A DNA stretch of 7,218 nt from Nitrososphaerales archaeon (GCA_030040055.1 JASHUK010000173.1:1-7218), one strand, 5' to 3'. Shown: positions 1 to 5,688, numbered from the stretch's first letter. Program-made: numbers and translations. The notes: generated from the sequence alone by a model not told the origin.

Positions 1-78
1 ACAGGATAGGGTTCAGGAACAGGGCGGTCGCGCGGGAGGAGTGGATACTCTGATGTCGGCCGGTGCCCCCCTCGGGGC
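1..78. other. Window edge after ATP synthase subunit E, gene content undecided
   Basis: This short tail lies beyond the stop codon of subunit E. On the plus strand one frame is open from the window edge to a TGA at 51-53, with a C-terminus ending REEWIL, and another is open to a TAG at 80-82. On the minus strand no ATG-started frame is visible. It may be the 3' end of a converging plus-strand gene or an intergenic spacer. A small hairpin (GCCCC 65-69 with GGGGC 74-78) sits at the end of subunit E. Too little sequence is present to name a gene. Confidence 0.3.
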
Positions 79-681
79 CTAGTCTCCCGCTAGCAGCCCG
101 GCGACCTCCTTCCTGAGGTCTGGCTTCAGCCGCTCCAGTCTGGACTCGAGGGTGTTGTCGAACCTGACGGACCCGTCTGGGGAGGCTAGGACGACCCCAC
201 CCGCGCAGTCAATCGGGTCGGCGTCCAGAGTCAGCTTCAACTTCCTGCCGAGCTTGCCGATCGCCTCAGCCACCGCCTTCCTGTCCTTCGAGTTGCAGGA
301 GACGGACGCCTTCTCCCCGATAACCCCGACGCCTTCCATAATCAACCCGGCGAGGGACTTCACATGCCGCGCGTGCGGGACTGCTACCGCCTCCTTCATG
401 GCCTCCGAGAAGACCTCGTTCACCTTCGCTTCGAGCGCCTTTAGCTGCGCGTTTCTGGCGTCCAGCTCCGCCGCCCCTGTGATCTGCCTCTTCAGGGACT
501 CGGCCTGTCTTTCCCCGCTTTCCAGAGCCTTCGCCGCGGAATCCGCAGCCTCTTTCATCGCCGACTTCACGAGCGTGGAAGCATCCGCTCTTCCCTCCTG
601 CAGGTCGGCGAGGACCTCGGCCTCGAACTCGGTCGACACCTTCTCGAGTGTAGTCGACGCCTGGCTGGCGGCCGCCTTCAT
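79..681 (-). CDS. atpE: A-type ATP synthase subunit E (peripheral stalk)
   Basis: Subunit E pairs with subunit H to form the peripheral stalks that hold the A1 headpiece still while the rotor turns. The 200-residue product has the family's usual length and two-part layout. Residues 1 to about 95 form a charged, alanine-rich helix without proline. Residues about 100-200 form the globular head-binding domain, including the stretch DPIDCAGGVVLASPDGSVRF and the closing DNTLESRLERLKPDLRKEVA, which are typical of the vATP-synt_E family. The ATG (681-679) overlaps the TGA of subunit F by four bases (ATGA), so translation is probably coupled. The stop is TAG at 81-79. No SD site was needed to choose the start. 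The remaining catalytic and membrane subunits are not in the window. Confidence 0.93.
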   Translation of the reverse strand: MKAAASQASTTLEKVSTEFEAEVLADLQEGRADASTLVKSAMKEAADSAAKALESGERQAESLKRQITGAAELDARNAQLKALEAKVNEVFSEAMKEAVAVPHARHVKSLAGLIMEGVGVIGEKASVSCNSKDRKAVAEAIGKLGRKLKLTLDADPIDCAGGVVLASPDGSVRFDNTLESRLERLKPDLRKEVAGLLAGD

Positions 682-974
682 ACCCCTAGGATCGCCCTCA
701 GCATCGCCCTGTACTCGACCTTCTCCTGCTTGCTCCCCGGTCCGGGGACTTCGTAGATCAGCGGCACGGCTTTCTTGGCGCGAAGCGCGGTGAGCTGGTC
801 GCGTATTGGACGGCCGACGTCGTCGCTCACCATTATGAGCCCGACCTGCGGGTCCTTTGAAAGGTCCTCAACCTTGGAGAGGGCGGCGTCGGGGCCACCC
901 ACGTACGCCCCGCTAACGCCCGAGAGGACGAACCCGGTGACGAACGCCTTCCCTCCCACTGCGTAGACCTTCAA
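678..974 (-). CDS. atpF: A-type ATP synthase subunit F (central stalk)
   Basis: Subunit F is a small Rossmann-like protein that binds the central rotor stalk with subunit D and modulates ATPase activity. The 98-residue product matches the family length. It begins MKVYAVGGKAFVTGFVLSGV, the usual first beta strand and following loop. It also has the central strand VGLIMVSDDV and a C-terminal PLIYEVPGPGS segment followed by the tail helix EYRAMLRAILGV. The start is TTG (974-972), overlapping the TGA of subunit H by four bases (TTGA). The stop in turn overlaps the ATG of subunit E. The continuous H-F-E overlaps indicate one polycistronic message with stop-start coupling. The family assignment is secure from the motifs; the TTG start is inferred from the overlap and from N-terminal agreement with the family. 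Confidence 0.93.
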   Translation of the reverse strand: MKVYAVGGKAFVTGFVLSGVSGAYVGGPDAALSKVEDLSKDPQVGLIMVSDDVGRPIRDQLTALRAKKAVPLIYEVPGPGSKQEKVEYRAMLRAILGV

Positions 975-1300
975 CTCGACTCCCCCAGGAGGCGTTTCGC
1001 CACATGCTCAGCCGCTTCGGCCGTGTGCCTCCCCATTGCCTGCTCGTACCTCCTGAGGGCGGCCTCTCCTGAGCTCCTGATCTGAGCTGCGTCTCTCTCA
1101 GCCTCCGTCCTCGCCTTTGCAATCGTCTCAGACGCCATCTTGTCCGCTCTGGCCAGTGCCGCCGACTTCGCGGCCTCTGCCCATTCCTGCGCCCCTTTCA
1201 GCATCCGCTTCTTCGACTCGGCCGCGTCGTTCTTCGCGGAGTCCAAGAGCGATTCGAACTCGGTCAGAGCATTGATGGTGTCTTCGACAGGGCTGCTCAT
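971..1300 (-). CDS. atpH: A-type ATP synthase subunit H (peripheral stalk coiled coil)
   Basis: Subunit H winds around subunit E to make the peripheral stalk. The 109 residues are almost entirely predicted helix, rich in Ala, Glu, Lys and Arg, with long runs free of proline and glycine (about residues 5-105). The protein ends in AAEHVAKRLLGESS, like the C-terminal ribbon of archaeal H subunits. Its position as first gene, directly before F and E, supports the call, because sequence alone is low-complexity. The ATG is at 1300-1298. A TATA-like box at 1341-1334 on the minus strand would place transcription start near 1311, giving a leader of only about 10 bases without an SD site. The gene overlaps F by TTGA. 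An alternative reading as a generic coiled-coil protein is unlikely given the context. Confidence 0.85.
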   Translation of the reverse strand: MSSPVEDTINALTEFESLLDSAKNDAAESKKRMLKGAQEWAEAAKSAALARADKMASETIAKARTEAERDAAQIRSSGEAALRRYEQAMGRHTAEAAEHVAKRLLGESS

Positions 1301-1333
1301 GTAAGGCGCTTTTTCTGTCGGCCCTCGTTTCCG

Positions 1334-1341
1334 TAATTAAA
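1334..1341 (-). promoter_or_regulatory. TATA box for the ATP synthase H-F-E operon
   Basis: On the minus strand the sequence reads TTTAATTA, an A/T-only 8-mer in GC-rich surroundings. It begins 41 bases before the ATG of subunit H. With the usual archaeal spacing, transcription would start near 1311 and leave a very short leader. The assignment rests on position and composition only. Confidence 0.5.
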
Positions 1342-1399
1342 CGTTAACGCAACAATCGTCGGCGCTTCAGGACCCGGACGCTCGAGCGAGGCGGACTCC

Positions 1400-1407
1400 C
1401 TTAAATA
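1400..1407 (+). promoter_or_regulatory. TATA box for the G1 peptidase gene
   Basis: CTTAAATA on the plus strand is close to the archaeal TTTAWATA consensus. Its first base lies exactly 30 bases before the ACG at 1430, where the peptidase signal peptide begins. This is the spacing expected for a leaderless transcript. The same motif, CTTAAATA, recurs at 3290 before the next plus-strand gene. Confidence 0.6.
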
Positions 1408-1429
1408 ACGAAGGTGGGTCGTCGACGGC

Positions 1430-2383
1430 ACGAAAACCAAGATTCTTTCGCTAACCCTAATCGCAGCAACCCTTCTTGTGCTGGCATCAATGCGCCCGAT
1501 GGCTCCGACGACCAACTCGAAGCCATCCGTCGAATTCCCTGCCTCTCCAAGCCACCTGGGCCACACGATGGTCCCGGTGACCTCGCCGGCCACGGCCGCC
1601 GCCAACGCCCCCGTCTTCTGCCCTGAGCCTTCATCTCAGTGCCTCGCGTCGTACAACTGGGCAGGATACGCGATATGCGCGGAGCCGCAGTCGGACTGCT
1701 CCGCCTTCGAGGCTGTCCAGGGCTCCGTCACCTATGTCACCGGGTCTTGGACCGTCCCAAGAATAACCACCGCGTACGGATACGGTTCCCAGTCGTGCTC
1801 CGACCAGGAGAACACGTGGTACGACGCGGCCACCTGGATCGGCATTGACGGGCTGTTCAGCAACACCGTGGAGCAGACAGGTACCAGTTCCGACTGCTTC
1901 TACGGGCAGACTTCATACTACGCGTGGTATGAGTTCTATCCGGCCGCCTCATCGCCGGTCGACATAACGGTCAACCCAGGCGACAGCATCACCGCGTCCG
2001 TGACCTGTACGGTGGCTTCCGGAGGCGCGAACTGCATCACAACAATCAGCGACCTCAGCAACGGGCAGAGCTTCACGAGCCCGCTGACCTTCGTCCCGGG
2101 TGCCCTGCTGGACTCGGCCGAGTGGATCGAGGAGAGCGCGTACTACAACGGGTTCCTAGCCCTCACGCCGGTTACACCAGCGACATTCACCAACGCGGCA
2201 GCCACCATAGGCGGCTCAACGAAGCAACTGTCAAACTGGGGCAGCCAAGTCTACTGGCTGGTCATGGTTACGTACGACTTCCCGTACGTGCCGACCTACC
2301 AGCAGTCTAGCATGGTGAAGGCAGAGCCTAGCCTCGTCAGGGGCGGCAGCTTCACCTCCACCTGGTACAGCAGCGGCCCATAG
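1430..2383 (+). CDS. Secreted G1-family glutamic peptidase (eqolisin-like), ACG start proposed
   Basis: This is a pepstatin-insensitive acid endopeptidase of the eqolisin family, acting outside the cell. Counting from ACG at 1430 the product has 317 residues. Residues 1-19 form a signal peptide: Lys2 and Lys4, then a hydrophobic core from Ile5 to Ala19. A Pro/Ala/Ser-rich propeptide-like stretch follows to about residue 60. Family landmarks are NWAGY (76-80), GSWTVP (105-110), WIGIDG (136-141), Gln149 in EQTG (aligning with catalytic Gln53 of scytalidoglutamic peptidase), YAWYEFYP (164-171), GDSI (184-187) and AEWIEE (230-235), whose last Glu aligns with catalytic Glu136. Eight cysteines could form disulfides. 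The first conventional codon, GTG at 1478, would cut away the signal peptide core. The TATA box at 1400 predicts a transcript beginning at about 1430. The start is inferred; the family call is firm. Confidence 0.88.
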   Translation, partial: TKTKILSLTLIAATLLVLASMRPMAPTTNSKPSVEFPASPSHLGHTMVPVTSPATAAANAPVFCPEPSSQCLASYNWAGYAICAEPQSDCSAFEAVQGSVTYVTGSWTVPRITTAYGYGSQSCSDQENTWYDAATWIGIDGLFSNTVEQTGTSSDCFYGQTSYYAWYEFYPAASSPVDITVNPGDSITASVTCTVASGGANCITTISDLSNGQSFTSPLTFVPGALLDSAEWIEESAYYNGFLALTPVTPATFTNAAATIGGSTKQLSNWGSQVYWLVMVTYDFPYVPTYQQSSMVKAEPSLVRGGSFTSTWYSSGP

Positions 2384-2403
2384 CGTCGAGCGGCAGAAAG
2401 TGT

Positions 2404-2425
2404 GGATTCCCTCTGCGGGGAATCC
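2404..2425. terminator. Hairpin between convergent genes, probable bidirectional terminator
   Basis: A perfect 8-bp inverted repeat (GGATTCCC at 2404-2411, GGGAATCC at 2418-2425) with a six-base loop lies in the 58 bases between the peptidase stop and the NAC stop. On the plus strand a short T run (2434-2437) follows within ten bases. On the minus strand CTTTCT follows closely. Archaeal termination usually depends on T tracts rather than hairpins, so the terminator role is an inference; the inverted repeat itself is certain. Confidence 0.5.
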
Positions 2426-2441
2426 CCTCCCGATTTTGAGC

Positions 2442-2774
2442 CTACGAGGTGAGCTTGAGTATGGCCCTGGCCACTTCCCCATCAGACTCCTCCAGCGCGG
2501 CCGTGGCCCTCTCCTTCGAAACGTTGGCCTGCTGCTGGACAAGCATCACGTCCTCGTCGCTGAAGCTTTTCTTCTCGGCCTGGACCTCCTCCACGTCGCC
2601 GGCCACCTGGTAGACCTTGTTTCCTTGGGCGTTGACCTCTGACACGGAGGCGTTCGTGATGTGGAGTTCCCTGTCCGCCGTCTTGATGATTACCTCCTTT
2701 ACCCCCGGTATCTCCTTCATGTCAATCCCGAGGCGCTCCATCGCCCTCCTCGCCTGCCTGCTGTCCATCTTCAC
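2442..2774 (-). CDS. nac: Nascent polypeptide-associated complex protein (archaeal NAC)
   Basis: Archaeal NAC forms a homodimer that binds ribosomes near the exit tunnel and contacts emerging chains. The 110-residue product has both expected parts. The NAC domain spans roughly residues 12-66, with the opening MERLGIDMKEIPGVKEVIIK and the strand VYQVAGDVEEV. A C-terminal UBA domain covers about 70-110, including DEDVMLVQQQANVSKERATA and the ending EVARAILKL. The start is GTG (2774-2772), overlapping the TGA of the PUA gene by four bases (GTGA). A second in-frame ATG two codons later (MDS...) is an alternative. The stop is TAG. Being downstream of the PUA gene, it is probably expressed from that gene's promoter, and the two are likely translationally coupled. 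Confidence 0.94.
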   Translation of the reverse strand: MKMDSRQARRAMERLGIDMKEIPGVKEVIIKTADRELHITNASVSEVNAQGNKVYQVAGDVEEVQAEKKSFSDEDVMLVQQQANVSKERATAALEESDGEVARAILKLTS

Positions 2775-3235
2775 CTGTGGAACCCTTCCCTGACCTTGAC
2801 GGCCACCCCGGAATTAAAAGATGTCATGAAGGTCCCGTTCATTGTGGCTGTCCCGACGCCAAGAACCCGCCCTCCTCCATCGACGACAGCCGCTTCGCCC
2901 TTGGGGAGGACGTTCTTCCCCGCCTTGACGACGAACCGGCAGAAGACGGACTTTCCTCCGATGACGAAGTCCTTTGCCTCGTCCCTTACCTCAACGCAGT
3001 TCTCTCCGAATGTCGGGCTCTTGGCGAGGATGCGCGCGCCGTGCAAGGTCAGCGCCATCGAGCCGTTGGGCCTGACCGTGGCGAAGAGGTTCTCATGGTG
3101 GAAGACCAGCTTTACCCTCCCGGACCTCCTGGAGTAGACTAGCTTGACACCCTCACTCGGCAAGGCCTTGGCCACCCCCTCGCCGAACAGATAGTCCACC
3201 ATCAGCGACAGCCTCCTCGCTTCCGCCTCGTCCAC
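2771..3235 (-). CDS. PUA-domain RNA-binding protein (MCT-1/Tma20-like)
   Basis: The 154-residue protein has a non-PUA N-terminal half (about 1-72) followed by a PUA domain (about 73-150). The PUA part contains DFVIGGKSVFCRFVVKAGKN, then LPKGEAAVVDGGGRVLGVGT, the glycine-rich strand-turn typical of PUA folds, and the closing SFNSGVAVKVREGFHR. This two-domain layout and length resemble archaeal relatives of MCT-1/Tma20, which act at the ribosome, though the exact role here is not proven. The start is GTG at 3235-3233; an in-frame ATG at about 3201 (MVDYLFG) is an alternative. The stop overlaps the start of nac, and linkage to nac supports a translation-related job. No strong TATA box precedes it; AT-rich sequence around 3258-3267 is a weak candidate. 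Confidence 0.85.
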   Translation of the reverse strand: MDEAEARRLSLMVDYLFGEGVAKALPSEGVKLVYSRRSGRVKLVFHHENLFATVRPNGSMALTLHGARILAKSPTFGENCVEVRDEAKDFVIGGKSVFCRFVVKAGKNVLPKGEAAVVDGGGRVLGVGTATMNGTFMTSFNSGVAVKVREGFHR

Positions 3236-3289
3236 TTGAGGGGGGGAGCGGGAGGGGTAGTAATCTGCTTCTGGCAGAGGGGTCCAGCA

Positions 3290-3298
3290 CTTAAATAT
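3290..3298 (+). promoter_or_regulatory. TATA box for the membrane-protein gene
   Basis: CTTAAATAT matches the archaeal TATA consensus and repeats the motif seen at 1400. Using the same 30-31 base spacing, transcription would begin at about 3320-3321, exactly at an in-frame TTG and downstream of the ATG at 3303. The box is nearly palindromic and could also serve the divergent PUA gene, but its orientation fits the plus strand better. Confidence 0.6.
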
Positions 3299-3320
3299 CT
3301 AGATGGCCGCGGCGGGTCCG

Positions 3321-3821
3321 TTGATCAACACCGACGTCATGCTGGTCCTCCTGTACGCCCACCTCCTCTCCGCCGTTGCGTGGCTCGGAGGAGGGATCCT
3401 GACCGCCTTCGCACTGGCCCCCGCGCTCAGATCGCTTAGCCCGGCAGCCAACCTTGAGTTCACTGCCAAGGCCCTGCCCCGGCTGATCCGCTTCGTGACG
3501 ATGGCGGCCGTCAGCACCCTGCTCTTCGGAGTGCTGCTATTCGCCTACATCGCGCAGACAATATCGGCCAAGACGCCGAATGGGATGGACCTCTACGCGG
3601 GGATCGGGCTGGCGATCGTGGCGGCCGCCGTGGCCTTCGCCGTCACCATCCCGTCGTTCAACAAAGTGTCCCGGATAGCCAAGGAGGTGACCACCTCCGG
3701 AAGCCAGGGGCCGCCTCCCCCCCAGATGATGAAGTATGGCAAGAGGGCCCGAATCGGGTCGATGATTTCTCTGGTCATTCTGCTTGCCGTCCTTGCTCTG
3801 ATGCTCTCAGCGACCGTCTGA
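3321..3821 (+). CDS. Four-helix integral membrane protein, CopD/DUF2269-like
   Basis: This is a small membrane protein of unknown function. Four hydrophobic segments are visible, at about residues 7-31, 58-80, 88-111 and 144-166 when counted from the TTG at 3321. The first contains the pattern H(x6)WLGGG (His14, Trp21). This resembles the first helix of the CopD/DUF2269/DUF4149 group, where a membrane histidine may bind heme or metal. A polar loop with a run of prolines precedes helix four. The ATG at 3303 would add six residues, but it lies only five bases after the TATA box and so should not be on the transcript. TTG 3321 (leaderless) or ATG 3339 (short leader) fit better. The distance to aTrm56 is 79 bases, and the two may be cotranscribed. 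The family placement is tentative. Confidence 0.7.
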   Translation: MINTDVMLVLLYAHLLSAVAWLGGGILTAFALAPALRSLSPAANLEFTAKALPRLIRFVTMAAVSTLLFGVLLFAYIAQTISAKTPNGMDLYAGIGLAIVAAAVAFAVTIPSFNKVSRIAKEVTTSGSQGPPPPQMMKYGKRARIGSMISLVILLAVLALMLSATV

Positions 3822-3900
3822 CCGCTCGGGGAGCCGTGATGAGCGCCTGCCGCGCGAACCCCGCTCTTCGCCGCGAAGGCAGCCAGCACACGCAACCGAC

Positions 3901-4416
3901 ATAGAAGTTCTTAGGGTGGGCCAGAGATACGTGAGAGACGACAGAACGTTCACCCACCTGTGTCTTGTCTCTCGAGCGCTGGGTGCGACATCGATTCACC
4001 TTCAGGACGCGGAGGACGACCTAGCCAAGACGGTGAGCGAGGTTGACCGGGCGTGGGGAGGGGAGTTCAGGGTCCTGGTCGGCGAGCCGTGGAGACAGGT
4101 GATGAAGGAAGCGAGGGCCGAGGGGCGGGCGACAGTCCACCTGACGATGTACGGACTTCCCCTACAAGACAGGGTCGACGAGATTAGGCGACAGGACAAG
4201 CTCTTGCTGATAGTGGGGGGGCCGAAGGTCCCCGGAAGGGTCTACCACGAGTCGGACTTCAACGTGGCCGTCACCTCCCAGCCTCACTCGGAGATAGCGG
4301 CGCTTGCGATAGCTCTGCACGAAATCCAGAACGGAGAAGAGCTTAAGAGGAGCTTCGGAAAAAGCAGGCTGAGGATAATCCCCAGCGAGCGGGGCAAGAA
4401 GGTAGTCGAATACTGA
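3901..4416 (+). CDS. trm56: tRNA (cytidine(56)-2'-O)-methyltransferase aTrm56, ATA start proposed
   Basis: aTrm56 transfers a methyl group from S-adenosylmethionine to the 2'-OH of C56 in the T loop of archaeal tRNAs. The product has 171 residues from position 3901. It shows the SPOUT fold landmarks: the first strand EVLRVGQR, VHLTMYGLPL (about residues 79-88), LLLIVGGPKVP (about 101-111) and the knot segment NVAVTSQPHSEIAALAIAL (about 121-139) near the cofactor pocket. The first ordinary start, GTG at 3916, would delete the conserved N-terminal strand EVLR. The frame is open upstream to 3802 but offers no ATG, GTG or TTG. ATA at 3901 gives the family's usual N-terminal length. No TATA box is visible 25-35 bases upstream. 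The 3' end overlaps tfe. Family call firm, start inferred. Confidence 0.92.
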   Translation: MEVLRVGQRYVRDDRTFTHLCLVSRALGATSIHLQDAEDDLAKTVSEVDRAWGGEFRVLVGEPWRQVMKEARAEGRATVHLTMYGLPLQDRVDEIRRQDKLLLIVGGPKVPGRVYHESDFNVAVTSQPHSEIAALAIALHEIQNGEELKRSFGKSRLRIIPSERGKKVVEY

Positions 4417-4919
4417 AGATAGAATACGAGGACACTTTCGTCAAGGTTGCGGGTCTGATAGGCGGGCCTGAGTACGTCAGGGTAGCCAGAGCCCTCCTGA
4501 ACAACGAAAACGCCACCGACGAGGAGATCGCGTCGGCGACCGGGCTTAAGATCAAGACCGTCAGGAAGGCCCTGTACGACCTCTTCGGGCGCAGCCTGAT
4601 CACCGGGGTCAGGGTGAGAGATCCGAAGCGGGGCTGGTTCGTGTACAGATGGAAGGCACAACGCGACCAGACCGACGGTTTCATACAGACCCAGAGGCGG
4701 AAGGTGCTCAACAGGCTGAAACAAAGGCTCGACTACGAGGAGTCGCACGAGTTCTACAGGTGCGGCACCCCAACCTGCGCGACCAGGACCTTCGAAGATG
4801 CGATGGAGAACTTCTTCAAGTGCCCGGTCTGCGGGAAGTCCCTCAACAGGCTCGACAACGAGGAGCTGAAGGGGGCCCTCCGTTGGAAGATCAACCAGCT
4901 TCAAGAGGAGCTGAAGTGA
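4413..4919 (+). CDS. tfe: Transcription initiation factor E alpha (TFE), CTG start proposed
   Basis: TFE binds RNA polymerase and promoter DNA and helps open the promoter. From CTG at 4413 the product has 168 residues, a normal length. A winged helix spans about 6-80, with ATDEEIASATGLKIKTVRKA as its recognition region and GWFVYRWK closing the wing. A coiled linker (about 85-112) follows. A zinc ribbon follows, with Cys117, Cys122, Cys137 and Cys140 (CX4C...CPVC), then a helical tail. The first ordinary start in frame is GTG at 4614 (residue 68), which would remove nearly the whole winged helix. CTG forms a CTGA overlap with the aTrm56 stop, the same geometry as other junctions here. ATA at 4419 is the other candidate. 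There is no in-frame stop between 4413 and 4919, so the gene is intact. Confidence 0.92.
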   Translation: MKIEYEDTFVKVAGLIGGPEYVRVARALLNNENATDEEIASATGLKIKTVRKALYDLFGRSLITGVRVRDPKRGWFVYRWKAQRDQTDGFIQTQRRKVLNRLKQRLDYEESHEFYRCGTPTCATRTFEDAMENFFKCPVCGKSLNRLDNEELKGALRWKINQLQEELK

Positions 4920-5482
4920 AGCCTTCCGCCGGGGAGGCGGTCAGGCTCCACCGGAAGTACGGGAGCAGCGAACAGGTGATACGGCACTGCGTGACCGTAG
5001 CCGACGTGGCATGGACTCTGGCCGAAGAGATGCGAAGGCGAGGGAAGGAAGTCGACGCCGAGTCACTCTACACAGCCGCCCTGCTGCACGACATAGGTAG
5101 AAGCAGGACGCAAACCGTGCGCCACGGGCTCGAAGGGTCGGAGATTGTGAAGTCAGAGGGAATGCCTGACGCAGTGGTCGAAATCGTTCGGCGCCACGTC
5201 GGGGCGGGGATATCAAGGGAGGAGGCAAAGTCCCTCGGGCTTCCGGACCTGGACTACATCCCTAGGAGCCCGGAGGAGGTCATAGTCTGCTTTTCGGACA
5301 AAATGGTAGACGGAGAGCGCGTGAGGCCCTTCGAGGAGGAGGTGAAGAGGTTCGAGAAGAAGGGGCACGACGTCGGCCGGCTGAGGGCGCTGAAGCGGAG
5401 GGTGGAGGAAGAAGTGGGGTGCGAACCCGAGGCGCTGCTCCTCGACAAGATTAAAGGCGCCAGCCAGACGGTGAGCGACTGA
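4916..5482 (+). CDS. HD-domain phosphohydrolase-like protein, archaeal (TIGR00295-like)
   Basis: HD-domain proteins are metal-dependent phosphohydrolases acting on nucleotides or nucleic acids; the substrate of this archaeal group is unknown. From GTG at 4916 the product has 188 residues. The metal site is complete: His24 (RHCVTVADVA), His58-Asp59 (LLHDIGRS) and Asp128 (CFSDKMVDG), with further histidines His70 and His94 (RRHVGAG) as in HDIG-type proteins. The C-terminal third is charged and probably helical. The GTG overlaps the TFE stop (GTGA), so the start is well determined; an open frame runs further upstream inside tfe but is only a shadow. Its stop shares a base with the ATG of the next small gene (TGATG). 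Coupling to tfe and trm56 hints at an RNA or nucleotide role, without proof. Confidence 0.88.
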   Translation: MKPSAGEAVRLHRKYGSSEQVIRHCVTVADVAWTLAEEMRRRGKEVDAESLYTAALLHDIGRSRTQTVRHGLEGSEIVKSEGMPDAVVEIVRRHVGAGISREEAKSLGLPDLDYIPRSPEEVIVCFSDKMVDGERVRPFEEEVKRFEKKGHDVGRLRALKRRVEEEVGCEPEALLLDKIKGASQTVSD

Positions 5483-5598
5483 TGACGTCCTGCATCTGCA
5501 AGGTCTGCAGGCACAAGGACTACGAAAGCTGCGGACGGTGCACGTGCTGTTCCTACAACAGGGCCGCCTGCATGCCGAAGCCGGTCCCCTCCGGCTAA
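5482..5598 (+). CDS. 38-residue cysteine-rich microprotein, unknown function
   Basis: This is a short gene that ordinary length cut-offs miss. It starts with ATG at 5482, sharing one base with the HD gene stop (TGATG), and ends with TAA at 5596-5598. The product has eight cysteines in 38 residues, at positions 4, 6, 9, 17, 20, 22, 23 and 30, plus His11. They are arranged CxCxxC, then CxxCxCC, then a single C. The spacing suits two zinc or iron-sulfur knots rather than a random frame. There is no signal peptide or membrane segment, so it is probably cytoplasmic. The coupled start and the operon with aTrm56, TFE and the HD protein argue for a real gene and a nucleic-acid or partner-binding role. 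I do not recognise a named family. The main doubt is its length. Confidence 0.7.
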   Translation: MTSCICKVCRHKDYESCGRCTCCSYNRAACMPKPVPSG

Positions 5599-5688
5599 CC
5601 TCCTCGCGTCGCCTGCGTCCGGGCGACAGCGGGGAAAGACATAAGACGAGTGCGCTTGGCTCCCGTCAAAGCGAGGTGGGGAAGCCAG

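Noticed and set aside
152..793. Long plus-strand open frame opposite the ATP synthase subunits
   Set aside because: It is antisense to two recognisable subunits and its translation is low-complexity Ser/Ala/Pro without any family motif; it arises from GC-rich codon bias.
3839..3904. 21-residue plus-strand frame before aTrm56
   Set aside because: It is Arg/Ala-rich with no motif, has no TATA box, and a frameshift joining it to aTrm56 would give an N-terminus unlike the family.
4284..4904. Long minus-strand open frame opposite aTrm56 and TFE
   Set aside because: Both plus-strand genes are identified by conserved motifs across this stretch, and the antisense translation shows no recognisable domain.
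4649..4915. N-terminal extension of the HD protein into tfe
   Set aside because: The frame is open but the translated extension is Arg/Gln-rich and motif-free, while the GTG overlapping the TFE stop gives a normal HD-protein N-terminus.
5608..5627. GTCGCC/GGCGAC inverted repeat before the tRNA, as a terminator
   Set aside because: The stem is only 6 bp with an eight-base loop and no T run; it could occur by chance at this GC content.
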